56,802 bases of DNA from an uncultured Oscillospiraceae bacterium (lineage in GTDB: Bacteria > Bacillota > Clostridia > Oscillospirales > Acutalibacteraceae), in NCBI GenBank assembly GCA_900546265.1, contig URCA01000023.1, positions 1-56,802 on the forward strand, read 5' to 3'. Shown here one piece after another: positions 1-6,970 of the stretch. The notes beneath the pieces were generated by a model. The model ran no database searches. It saw only the letters and a program-made list of their open reading frames with translations, and was not told where the DNA came from. The translations under genes were made by a program, and so were the position numbers. The stretch's first letter is position 1; each line of letters begins with the position of its first letter.

Positions 1-1
1 G

Positions 2-256
2 TTGCAGCTGACAAGCCTGCTGACGGCCATAGGACGGACACCGGCCTATGTCGATGTGCCCATAGCGCCCCGGGTTGGCGCTCTGATCAAGGACACCCTT
101 TTGAGCGCGGCGGCCTATATGCTGCTGTTCCTCTGCATCCGCCAATGGTGGGAGCGGGGAGCGCGGGCCGCGACCGGGGAGCTGGAAGAGAAAAAAGAGG
201 AAGCCGAAGAGGAACTTTTCGAGGAAGAGCAGAAAGAGGAGCGGGAGAACCCGTGA
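2..256 (+). CDS. C-terminal part of a small membrane protein with a Glu-rich tail (5' partial)
   Basis: The reading frame is open to the window edge, so the true start is probably outside. The visible 84 residues have one hydrophobic stretch (about residues 32-47, ending in RQWW) followed by a highly charged tail of Glu/Lys runs from about residue 58. This suggests a membrane anchor with a flexible acidic cytosolic tail. It ends 33 bases before argJ and could be in the same transcript, but it is not ArgC, the protein usually found upstream of ArgJ. I do not recognise the family. Confidence 0.5.
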   Translation: MQLTSLLTAIGRTPAYVDVPIAPRVGALIKDTLLSAAAYMLLFLCIRQWWERGARAATGELEEKKEEAEEELFEEEQKEERENP

Positions 257-289
257 GCCGATTTCGCCTGATACAGGAGCTGATACGTC

Positions 290-1507
290 ATGACAACTTT
301 CATCGAGGGCGGCGTCACCGCCGCCAAGGGCTTTCAGGCCGCCGGGGTGCACTGCGGCATCCGGAAAAACCGGGCCAAAAAGGATCTGGGCCTGATCGTA
401 TCCGATCGGCCGGCATCCGCCGCCGCGGTATACACCCGCAACCTGGTTAAGGGCGCGCCGCTGACCGTGACGCAGGCGCATATCGCCGACGGCAGGGCCC
501 GCGCCATCGTCTGCAACAGCGGCATTGCCAACACCTGCGCGTTCGACGGCATTGAGAAGGCCGAGGCCATGTGCGCCTTGACCGCCGAGGCGCTGGGCAT
601 CGACGCGGCGGACGTGGTGGTCGCCTCCACCGGCGTCATCGGGCCGTCCATCGACATCGCGCCCATTGCCGCGGGACTGCCGAGGCTGGCCGCCGCGCTG
701 TCCGCGCAGGGGAGCGCCGACGCGGCCGAGGCCATCATGACCACCGACACCCGCAAAAAGGAGTTTGCCGTGACCTTCCAGGCGGACGGGCGAACCTGCA
801 CCCTGGGCGGCATCGCCAAGGGGAGTGGGATGATCGCGCCCAACATGGCCACCATGCTCTGCTTCCTGACCACCGACGCCGCCATCGCCCCGCAGCTGCT
901 GCACGAGGCCCTGCTGGCGGTGGTGGACGACACATTCAACATGCTGTCGGTGGACGGGGACACCTCCACCAACGACATGGTGGTGGTGCTGGCCAACGGC
1001 GCGGCGGGAAACACGCTTGTGACCGAGAAAAACGCCGACTATGACGCCTTCCTGGAGGCGCTGCATGCCTTATGCGCCGCCATCTGCCGCCATCTGGCCG
1101 CCGACGGCGAGGGGGCCACCAAGCTGCTGGAATGCCGGGTGAGCGGCGCGGCCAGCGTGAAGGACGCCCGGCTGGCGGCCAAGGCGGTGGCGAATTCCGC
1201 TCTGCTTAAGGCGGCCATGTTCGGCGCGGACGCCAACTGGGGCCGGGTACTGTGCGCCATCGGATATTCCGGCGCGGCGGTGGACGTCCACGCCGTGGAC
1301 GTAGCTTTCGCCTCGGCGGCTGGCTCCATCGACGTATGCCGGAACGGGGCGGGAATCCCGGTAGACGAGGACAAGGCCAAGGGCATCCTCAGCGAGAAGG
1401 AAATTGTTATCGATATCCGACTGCACGACGGGGACGCGGCGGCGGTGGCCTTCGGCTGCGATTTGACCTATGAGTATGTGAAGATCAACGGGGACTACCG
1501 GAGTTAA
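290..1507 (+). CDS. argJ: Bifunctional glutamate N-acetyltransferase / amino-acid acetyltransferase ArgJ
   Basis: ArgJ transfers the acetyl group from N-acetylornithine to glutamate (the recycling route of arginine synthesis) and in many bacteria also makes N-acetylglutamate from acetyl-CoA. The protein has 405 residues, the normal size. The self-cleavage site is visible as KGSGMIAPNMATML, with the nucleophilic Thr at residue 188, which splits the precursor into alpha and beta chains. Further family blocks are VCNSGIANTC near residue 70 and GANWGRVL near residue 310. An AGGAG lies 10 bases before the ATG. It heads an argJ-argB-argD-argF run; argC is not in the window. Whether it is mono- or bifunctional cannot be read from sequence alone. 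Confidence 0.97.
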   Translation: MTTFIEGGVTAAKGFQAAGVHCGIRKNRAKKDLGLIVSDRPASAAAVYTRNLVKGAPLTVTQAHIADGRARAIVCNSGIANTCAFDGIEKAEAMCALTAEALGIDAADVVVASTGVIGPSIDIAPIAAGLPRLAAALSAQGSADAAEAIMTTDTRKKEFAVTFQADGRTCTLGGIAKGSGMIAPNMATMLCFLTTDAAIAPQLLHEALLAVVDDTFNMLSVDGDTSTNDMVVVLANGAAGNTLVTEKNADYDAFLEALHALCAAICRHLAADGEGATKLLECRVSGAASVKDARLAAKAVANSALLKAAMFGADANWGRVLCAIGYSGAAVDVHAVDVAFASAAGSIDVCRNGAGIPVDEDKAKGILSEKEIVIDIRLHDGDAAAVAFGCDLTYEYVKINGDYRS

Positions 1508-1647
1508 GATCGGCTACCGCCGACTTAACTCCTGGAAATACGGGCTTTTGCCCGTATTTCTCCGGGGATCGGCTATCGCCGACTTAACTCCGCGGGCAGA
1601 TCGGCTATCGCCGGCTGAACCCCGGCGGGAAGAACGGCTGTTGCCGG
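1500..1647 (+). repeat. Intercistronic repeat and hairpin cluster between argJ and argB
   Basis: Three copies of a 25-base unit (GATCGGCTAYCGCCGRCTKA plus five more bases) lie at 1508-1532, 1567-1591 and 1599-1623, with a degenerate fourth near 1631-1647. Each unit contains a TCGGC/GCCGA hairpin. The first unit also pairs with the end of argJ: GGAGTTAAG (1500-1508, containing the stop codon) with CTTAACTCC (1524-1532). A separate 11-bp hairpin with a TTTT loop lies at 1535-1560. There is no T-run, so this is not a standard terminator. Confidence 0.75.
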
Positions 1648-1702
1648 CGGGAAGAGGCAGGTTTCCTTCATTTTATCACCAGCTGAGAGAGGCGGATGAG
1701 AC

Positions 1703-2563
1703 ATGGACATTTCCACCGCGCAGAGAGCCCGGGTGCTGACCCAGGCCCTGCCGTATATCAAGCAGTACGCGGGCAAGACCGTGGTCATCAAATACGGCGG
1801 CAACGCCATGATAAGCGACGAGCTGAAAGCCGCCGTGATGGAGGATATTGTGCTGCTGTCCACCGTGGGGGTGGATGTGGTGCTGGTTCACGGCGGCGGG
1901 CCGGAAATCAACGCCATGCTGAAAAAGATCGGTAAGGAGTCCAAATTTGTGGGCGGCCTGCGCTACACCGACCGGGAGACCATGGACGTGGTGGAAATGG
2001 TGCTGGCCGGCAAGGTCAACAAGGGGCTGGTGCAGCTGCTCGAGGAGCACGGTGGGCGGGCCATCGGCCTATGCGGGCTGGACGGCGGCATGATCAAGGC
2101 GCGCCGGCACCAGGGCGAGGCGGATCTCGGCCTGGTGGGGGACATCACCCACGTGAACGTCACCCTCATCCGCCACAGCCTGGAGAGCGACACCATCCCG
2201 GTGGTGGCCACCATCGCCGCCGGCGAGGACGACGGCGAAACCTACAACATCAACGCCGACATCGCCGCCTCCCGCATCGCCGCCGCCCTCTGCGCGGAAA
2301 AGCTGGTGCTGATGACCGACGTGCGCGGCCTGCTGCGGGACAAGGACGACGACGGCTCCCTCATCTCGGTGGTGCAGGTCAGCGAGGTGCCCCATTTGAA
2401 AAACCAGGGGATTATTTCCGGCGGGATGATTCCGAAAATCGACTGCTGCGTGGAGGCGGTGCGCCGGGGAGTCAAGCGCACCCACATCATCGACGGCCGG
2501 ATCCCCCATTCCATTTTGATCGAAATGCTGACCGACGAAGGCATCGGCACCATGTTCCTGTAA
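1703..2563 (+). CDS. argB: Acetylglutamate kinase ArgB
   Basis: ArgB phosphorylates N-acetylglutamate, the second step of arginine synthesis and often the feedback-controlled one. The 286-residue protein has the amino-acid kinase signature KYGGNAM (Lys30), the VHGGGPEIN substrate-binding loop near residue 65, and a C-terminal LTDVRGL nucleotide block near residue 207. It has an N-terminal helix (residues 1-22) before the first strand, a feature of arginine-inhibited enzymes in this family, so feedback by arginine is a reasonable inference. A GAGAGAGG precedes the ATG. It is separated from argJ by about 195 bases of repeats and followed by argD after 16 bases. Confidence 0.97.
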   Translation: MDISTAQRARVLTQALPYIKQYAGKTVVIKYGGNAMISDELKAAVMEDIVLLSTVGVDVVLVHGGGPEINAMLKKIGKESKFVGGLRYTDRETMDVVEMVLAGKVNKGLVQLLEEHGGRAIGLCGLDGGMIKARRHQGEADLGLVGDITHVNVTLIRHSLESDTIPVVATIAAGEDDGETYNINADIAASRIAAALCAEKLVLMTDVRGLLRDKDDDGSLISVVQVSEVPHLKNQGIISGGMIPKIDCCVEAVRRGVKRTHIIDGRIPHSILIEMLTDEGIGTMFL

Positions 2564-2579
2564 GGGGAGGAGACGGATT

Positions 2580-3767
2580 ATGACGCTCGACGAGATACAA
2601 AAACAGCACGACGCCGCGTTGATGCCCACCTACGGCCGGTTCCCCGTGGCGCTGGCCAGCGGACACGGGGCCACGGCCATCGACGTGGAGGGCCGCGCCT
2701 ACATCGACTTCGGCAGCGGCATCGGGGTCAACGCCCTGGGCTACTGTGACGAGGGCTGGGTGCGGGCGGTGCAGGAGCAGGCCGCGGCTTTGCAGCATAT
2801 TTCCAATCTCTATTACAGCCCGGTGCAGGTGCAGTTCGCCGCCGAGCTGTGCGCCGCGACGGGGATGGGCCGCGTTTTCCTCTGCAATTCGGGGGCGGAG
2901 GCCAACGAATGCGCCATCAAGCTGGCCCGCAAATACAGCTTTGACAAATACGGGGAGGGCCGTTCCACCATCGTGGGGCTGGAAAACAGCTTTCACGGCC
3001 GGACGCTGACCACCCTGTCCGCCACCGGGCAGGACGTGTTCCACCAATACTTTTTCCCCTTCACCGAGGGCTTTTCCTTCGCCAAGGCCGGCGATCTGGA
3101 CAGCCTGAAGGATAAGCTGGACGGCAGCGTCTGCGCGGTGCTGCTGGAATGCGTGCAGGGGGAGGGGGGCGTCGTCGCCCTGGACAAGGCTTACGTCCAG
3201 GCGGTCCAGGCCCTTTGCCGGGAGCGGGACGTGCTGCTGCTGGTGGACGAGGTACAAACCGGCGCGGGGCGCACCGGCACCTTCTTGGCCTGCGAACAGC
3301 TGGGACTGCAGCCGGACGTGGTAACCATGGCCAAGGGACTGGGCGGCGGCCTGCCCATCGGGGCGTGCCTGTGCACGCAGGCGCTCGGCGGCGTAATGTC
3401 CGCCGGGATGCATGGCTCCACCTTTGGGGGCAACCCGGTGGCGTGCGCCGCCGGCCGGTACATGCTCTCCCGGCTGACCCAGCCGGCGTTCCTGGAGGAG
3501 GTCGCGCGCAAGGGCGCGGCCATCCGGCAGCGGCTGGCCGCCATGCCCCACGTCCGAGAGGTGCGGGGCATGGGCATGATGATCGGCGTGGTGCTGGACG
3601 CCGGCACCGCCCGCGCCGTGGCGGAGGACTGCCTGCAGAGCGGTCTGCTGATTCTTACGGCCAAAACCCTTCTGCGTCTGCTGCCCCCACTGAATATTAC
3701 CCGGGAGGAACTGGACAAGGGGCTGTCCATCCTGGAGAGCGTACTGGAAAGGATTGAAGACCAATGA
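2580..3767 (+). CDS. argD: Acetylornithine aminotransferase ArgD
   Basis: This is a class III PLP-dependent aminotransferase converting N-acetylglutamate semialdehyde to N-acetylornithine. The length is 395 residues. Seen motifs are NSGAEANE near residue 103, the DEVQTGAGRTG block near residue 223, and the PLP lysine in MAKGLGGGLPIGA at Lys252. The next gene starts inside its stop codon (ATGA overlap at 3764-3767), so ArgD and ArgF are translationally coupled. Other ornithine-type aminotransferases are similar in sequence, but the arg gene context decides the assignment. Confidence 0.96.
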   Translation: MTLDEIQKQHDAALMPTYGRFPVALASGHGATAIDVEGRAYIDFGSGIGVNALGYCDEGWVRAVQEQAAALQHISNLYYSPVQVQFAAELCAATGMGRVFLCNSGAEANECAIKLARKYSFDKYGEGRSTIVGLENSFHGRTLTTLSATGQDVFHQYFFPFTEGFSFAKAGDLDSLKDKLDGSVCAVLLECVQGEGGVVALDKAYVQAVQALCRERDVLLLVDEVQTGAGRTGTFLACEQLGLQPDVVTMAKGLGGGLPIGACLCTQALGGVMSAGMHGSTFGGNPVACAAGRYMLSRLTQPAFLEEVARKGAAIRQRLAAMPHVREVRGMGMMIGVVLDAGTARAVAEDCLQSGLLILTAKTLLRLLPPLNITREELDKGLSILESVLERIEDQ

Positions 3768-4672
3768 ACCATCTGCTGAAAATGCTGGATCTCTCCAAGG
3801 AGGAGATCCTGCAGATCCTCAACCTGGCGGATCAGCTGAAATACGAGCTGAGCCACGGCATGGAACACAAATATCTGGCGGGCAAGACCCTCGGCATGAT
3901 TTTCCAGAAATCCTCCACCCGTACCCGGGTTTCCTTTGAAACCGGCATCTACCAGCTGGGCGGCTACGGCTTGTTTTTGTCGGCCAACGATTTGCAGATC
4001 GGGCGGGGCGAGCCGGTGGAGGACACCGCGCGGGTGCTCTCCCGGTATCTGGACGGCATCATGATCCGCACCTTCGAGCAGGATGAGGTGGAGAAGCTGG
4101 CCGCGTACGGCAGCATCCCGATTATAAACGGCCTGACGGATTTCTGCCACCCCTGCCAGGTGCTGGCCGATCTGATGACCGTGCGGGAGCACAAGGGCAC
4201 CCTGGAGGGGCTGAACATGTGCTATATCGGGGATGGCAACAACATGGCCAATTCCCTCATCGTCGGCGGCCTGAAGGTGGGCATGCGGGTATCCATCGGC
4301 TGCCCCGACGCGTATCAGCCGGACAGCCGGGTGCTGGAGTTTGCCGCCGGATACGGCGACAAGTTCGCCATGACCAGCGACTGCCTGAAGGCCGCGGAGG
4401 GAGCGGACGTGATCTTCACCGACGTGTGGGCTTCCATGGGCCAGGAGGGCGAGGCGGAAAAACGGAAAATTGCGTTTGCCGGTTATCAGGTCAACGAACA
4501 GTTGCTGAAGAAAGCCCACGAGGGCTGCATGGTGCAGCACTGCCTGCCTGCCCATCGGGGGGAGGAAATCACGGCGGATGTGTTCGAGGCCCACGCCGCT
4601 GAGATATTCGATGAGGCAGAGAACCGGCTGCACGCACAGAAAGCGGTCATGGTTACGCTGATGCGGGATTGA
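3764..4672 (+). CDS. argF: Ornithine carbamoyltransferase ArgF
   Basis: ArgF makes citrulline from ornithine and carbamoyl phosphate. The 302-residue protein has the carbamoyl-phosphate motif SSTRTR (residues 50-55), FCHPCQ near residue 126, and the HCLP loop at residues 259-262 with the catalytic Cys. These are the standard OTCase signatures. It overlaps argD by four bases and is the last gene of the arg run, closed by a strong terminator. The downstream argG and argH are not in the window. A catabolic enzyme (ArcB) is less likely given the biosynthetic neighbours. Confidence 0.96.
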   Translation: MNHLLKMLDLSKEEILQILNLADQLKYELSHGMEHKYLAGKTLGMIFQKSSTRTRVSFETGIYQLGGYGLFLSANDLQIGRGEPVEDTARVLSRYLDGIMIRTFEQDEVEKLAAYGSIPIINGLTDFCHPCQVLADLMTVREHKGTLEGLNMCYIGDGNNMANSLIVGGLKVGMRVSIGCPDAYQPDSRVLEFAAGYGDKFAMTSDCLKAAEGADVIFTDVWASMGQEGEAEKRKIAFAGYQVNEQLLKKAHEGCMVQHCLPAHRGEEITADVFEAHAAEIFDEAENRLHAQKAVMVTLMRD

Positions 4673-4689
4673 TAAACGAGAGGAAACAT

Positions 4690-4726
4690 AGGCAGGGTGG
4701 CAGAGTTGAGGCCGCCCTGCCTTTTT
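4690..4726 (+). terminator. Rho-independent terminator after argF
   Basis: AGGCAGGGTGGC (4690-4701) pairs with GCCGCCCTGCCT (4711-4722), with one G-T wobble, followed by TTTT. It closes the arg operon. Confidence 0.9.
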
Positions 4727-4812
4727 CAGCATGCCAACAACAGATCAACTGTGAATATTATACACAATGCTATGAATTGGAAAAAATTTTACTGAATTGG
4801 GAAGAAGGACGG

Positions 4813-4841
4813 TTGACTTTCTTTAGACGACTTGGTAAAAT
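4813..4841 (+). promoter_or_regulatory. Sigma-A type promoter
   Basis: TTGACT (4813-4818), a 17-base spacer, then TAAAAT (4836-4841). It lies about 50 bases upstream of the small membrane protein gene at 4893. Confidence 0.65.
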
Positions 4842-4892
4842 ATGGTTTGTAATGTAAAGAAACTATCAGGGATGTAAGAAAGGGCTGCCGAA

Positions 4893-5261
4893 TTGAAAAA
4901 AATAAAAATGTTAATAGGGGGAGTGATTACCCTTTCGGTAGTCGTGTTCTTCGGCTTTTTCATATGGGGATGGAAACTTTTCGGATATCGGCTGTGCACC
5001 AATCCGGATGAGCTGTTGGTTTCACAGATAACGGTGGGCGATTCCTTTGTATCTCTCAAAGGAGAGGGGGAGGCGTCTTCGTTTTACCAGGGATATATCT
5101 ATGAGATGGATGGAAACACGCTGTTGATTGGTGTGCGGACGCTGAAATTTCTACCGGTATCCCGGGATAATACATTCTTTATCCATTTGGACACGTCGGC
5201 TCCCGTGGAACGGATCTGTCTAGTCAACGAGAAAAAAGAACGGGTGGTGTATCCGCTGTAG
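4893..5261 (+). CDS. Small membrane-anchored protein of unknown function
   Basis: The product has 122 residues. One hydrophobic segment at about residues 7-27 (LIGGVITLSVVVFFGFFIWG) looks like an uncleaved membrane anchor or signal peptide. It is followed by a beta-rich domain of about 90 residues, probably outside the cytoplasm. There is no recognised motif. The gene has its own promoter and its own terminator, whose left arm lies inside the last codons. Its base composition is more AT-rich than the flanking arg and aro genes, which may hint at separate ancestry. I do not recognise the family. Confidence 0.75.
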   Translation: MKKIKMLIGGVITLSVVVFFGFFIWGWKLFGYRLCTNPDELLVSQITVGDSFVSLKGEGEASSFYQGYIYEMDGNTLLIGVRTLKFLPVSRDNTFFIHLDTSAPVERICLVNEKKERVVYPL

Positions 5262-5280
5262 GCGGATACACCCTATTTTT
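5246..5280 (+). terminator. Rho-independent terminator overlapping the end of the preceding gene
   Basis: GGTGTATCCGC (5246-5256) pairs perfectly with GCGGATACACC (5262-5272), followed by TATTTTTTAT. The TAG stop codon (5259-5261) lies in the loop. Confidence 0.9.
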
Positions 5281-5291
5281 TATCCGATGGC

Positions 5292-5320
5292 TTGACAAAT
5301 GCTGAAAATGCTGTTACACT
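5292..5320 (+). promoter_or_regulatory. Strong sigma-A promoter of the aroF leader
   Basis: Consensus TTGACA (5292-5297), 17-base spacer, TACACT (5315-5320). Transcription should start near 5327, about 200 bases before aroF. The transcript therefore carries a long leader with a short ORF and a terminator. Confidence 0.85.
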
Positions 5321-5351
5321 TTAAAGCAACGAAGCGAAAGGGAGAGGCTGT

Positions 5352-5441
5352 ATGGAAAACCGGCACAGGGTATATGAAGGGGTTTATCCGGGCTATATGC
5401 ATAGCGCGGATCCTTTGTGCTGTTCCATTTGCCGTCCGTAG
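5352..5441 (+). CDS. Putative Tyr-containing leader peptide of aroF
   Basis: This is an ORF of 29 codons (ATG 5352, TAG 5439-5441) with a good ribosome binding site (GGGAGAGG just upstream). It encodes VYEGVYPGYM at residues 7-16, with three Tyr codons within eight positions, then a Cys-containing tail (LCCSICRP). It lies between a consensus promoter and an intrinsic terminator in front of a DAHP synthase gene. This is the arrangement of a transcription attenuator that senses charged tRNA, here tRNA-Tyr. A small hairpin GCTAT/ATAGC covers the third Tyr codon. The role is an inference; translation of the ORF is not proven. Confidence 0.55.
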   Translation: MENRHRVYEGVYPGYMHSADPLCCSICRP

Positions 5442-5464
5442 CGCTTACCTGACAACAGGGGAAG

Positions 5465-5503
5465 CCGGCCGCCTTGGGGATAGCCAAGGCGGCCGGTATT
5501 TTT
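5465..5503 (+). terminator. aroF: Intrinsic terminator in the aroF leader, probable attenuator
   Basis: CCGGCCGCCTTGG (5465-5477) pairs perfectly over 13 bp with 5484-5496 around a 6-base loop, followed by TATTTTTTAT. It sits between the aroF promoter and the aroF start codon, so readthrough must be controlled for aroF to be expressed from that promoter. Confidence 0.85.
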
Positions 5504-5527
5504 TATGATGGAAAGGAAGGCATTTGT

Positions 5528-6541
5528 ATGATTATCGTATTGAAGCCGGAGGCTGAACGGCAGAGGGTAGAGGAGCTGATTGGCGGCATCGAGTCCATGG
5601 GTTTGTCCTGCCATTGCAGCACCGGCACCCAGATGACCATTGTGGGCATCATCGGAGACACCTCTAAGGTGGACGTGGACGCCGTGCGGGCCAACGACAT
5701 TGTGGAGGACGTCAAGCGGGTATCGGAGCCGTACAAGGCGGCCAACCGCAAGTTCCATCCCGAGGACACGGTGGTGGCGGCGGGGGAGGCCCGCATCGGC
5801 GGCGGATTCTTCAGCGTCATCGCCGGCCCCTGCTCGGTGGAGAGCGAGGAGCAGATGATTGCGGTGGCGCGGGATGTCAAGAAAAGCGGGGCTACCCTGC
5901 TGCGGGGCGGGGCGTTCAAGCCGCGCACGTCCCCGTACGCCTTCCAGGGGTTGCAGGGGCAGGGGCTGGAGCTGCTGCTGGAAGCGAAGAAAGCCACCGG
6001 CCTGCCGGTGGTTACCGAGCTGATGAGCCTGCACCATCTTGATTTGTTCGCGGAGGTGGACGTGATTCAGGTGGGGGCGCGCAACATGCAGAATTTCGAG
6101 ATGCTCAAGGAGCTGGGGCATTGCGGCAAGCCAATTCTGCTCAAGCGGGGGCTGGCCAACACCCTGGAGGAGTTCCTCATGAGCGCCGAATACATTCTGG
6201 CCGGAGGAAACGCGCAGGTTGTTCTCTGCGAGCGGGGGATTCGCACGTTTGAGACCATGACCCGCAATACGCTGGACATTTCCGCCATACCGCTGCTGCA
6301 TCACCAGTCCCATCTGCCCGTGGTGGTGGATCCCAGCCACGCGGCGGGGATCCCCTGGCTGGTGGAGCCCTTGTCCAAGGCCGCTATCGCCGCCGGAGCG
6401 GACGGGCTGATGATCGAGGTGCACAACAACCCCAAGGCCGCGCTGTGCGACGGGGCGCAGTCCCTTACTCCCGCCCAGTTCGACGGGGTAATGGATAAGA
6501 TCAAGCGGCAGCTGGCCTTCGAGGGAAAGACAATTCAGTAA
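5528..6541 (+). CDS. aroF: 3-deoxy-7-phosphoheptulonate synthase (DAHP synthase)
   Basis: This enzyme condenses phosphoenolpyruvate and erythrose 4-phosphate, the first committed step of the shikimate pathway. The chosen ATG at 5528 gives 337 residues; an upstream in-frame start at 5474 would run through the terminator and is rejected. Residues 1-65 form the small ferredoxin-like domain (MIIVLKPEAE) typical of the Thermotoga-type enzyme and linked there to Tyr/Phe inhibition. The catalytic barrel has GPCSVE near residue 102, LRGGAFKPRTSPY near residue 130 and DPSHAAG near residue 270. The leader upstream suggests control by aromatic amino-acid supply. Confidence 0.94.
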   Translation: MIIVLKPEAERQRVEELIGGIESMGLSCHCSTGTQMTIVGIIGDTSKVDVDAVRANDIVEDVKRVSEPYKAANRKFHPEDTVVAAGEARIGGGFFSVIAGPCSVESEEQMIAVARDVKKSGATLLRGGAFKPRTSPYAFQGLQGQGLELLLEAKKATGLPVVTELMSLHHLDLFAEVDVIQVGARNMQNFEMLKELGHCGKPILLKRGLANTLEEFLMSAEYILAGGNAQVVLCERGIRTFETMTRNTLDISAIPLLHHQSHLPVVVDPSHAAGIPWLVEPLSKAAIAAGADGLMIEVHNNPKAALCDGAQSLTPAQFDGVMDKIKRQLAFEGKTIQ

Positions 6542-6554
6542 GGGGTGAAAGTCC

Positions 6555-6926
6555 ATGCGGATAGCCGAACGATGGGAAAACGGGGGCAAAATTGTTGTAA
6601 TTGGGGCCGACGCAGGCGAAGTCGTCATAAAGGACGTCCAGTCGGCGCTCGATCTCCTGATAGCAGCGAAATATGAGCACCAAGCCGACCGGATTGCCAT
6701 AGACAAAGGGGCGGTTGCAGATGCGTTTTTCATCCTCAGCACGGGGATGGCGGGCGAAATTCTGCAAAAGTTTATCAACTACGGGGCGAAGCTGGCCGTT
6801 TTTGGAGATTTTTCGCGGTATACGAGTCAGCCGCTCCGGGATTTCATGCGGGAAAGCAATCAGGGGAAAGATGTCTTTTTCACGGTCGACGAAGAGGAGG
6901 CGGTGCGAAGACTCCGCGCGGTATAA
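6555..6926 (+). CDS. DUF4180 family protein
   Basis: The product has 123 residues. The block AFFILSTGMAGEILQKFINYG (about residues 57-78), followed by KLAVFGDFSRYTS and the FMRESNQGKDVFF segment, matches the DUF4180 family as I remember it. The function is unknown. It starts 13 bases after the aroF stop behind an AGGGGTG sequence, so it is probably cotranscribed with aroF, although it has no known link to the shikimate pathway. No signal peptide or membrane segment is seen, so a small cytosolic alpha/beta protein is likely. Confidence 0.85.
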   Translation: MRIAERWENGGKIVVIGADAGEVVIKDVQSALDLLIAAKYEHQADRIAIDKGAVADAFFILSTGMAGEILQKFINYGAKLAVFGDFSRYTSQPLRDFMRESNQGKDVFFTVDEEEAVRRLRAV

Positions 6927-6927
6927 A

Positions 6928-6970
6928 AAGAGGGCATTGCAAAATTTTAATTTTGCAATGCCCTCTTTTC
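6928..6970. terminator. Bidirectional terminator, TTGCAAAAT palindrome copy A
   Basis: AGAGGGCATTGCAAAATT is followed, after two T bases, by its complement, with A-run and T-run on the two sides. It separates the convergent DUF4180 and glyS genes. Its core TTGCAAAAT/ATTTTGCAA recurs at 17554-17596 and 50405-50446. Confidence 0.9.

Noticed and set aside
2..256. ArgC or ArgA identity for the first partial gene
   Set aside because: The visible part has a membrane segment and a Glu-rich tail and none of the ArgC or acetyltransferase motifs.
5474..5527. Upstream in-frame start for aroF at 5474
   Set aside because: It lies inside the left arm of the intrinsic terminator and would add residues unknown in the family; ATG 5528 gives the typical MIIVLKP start.
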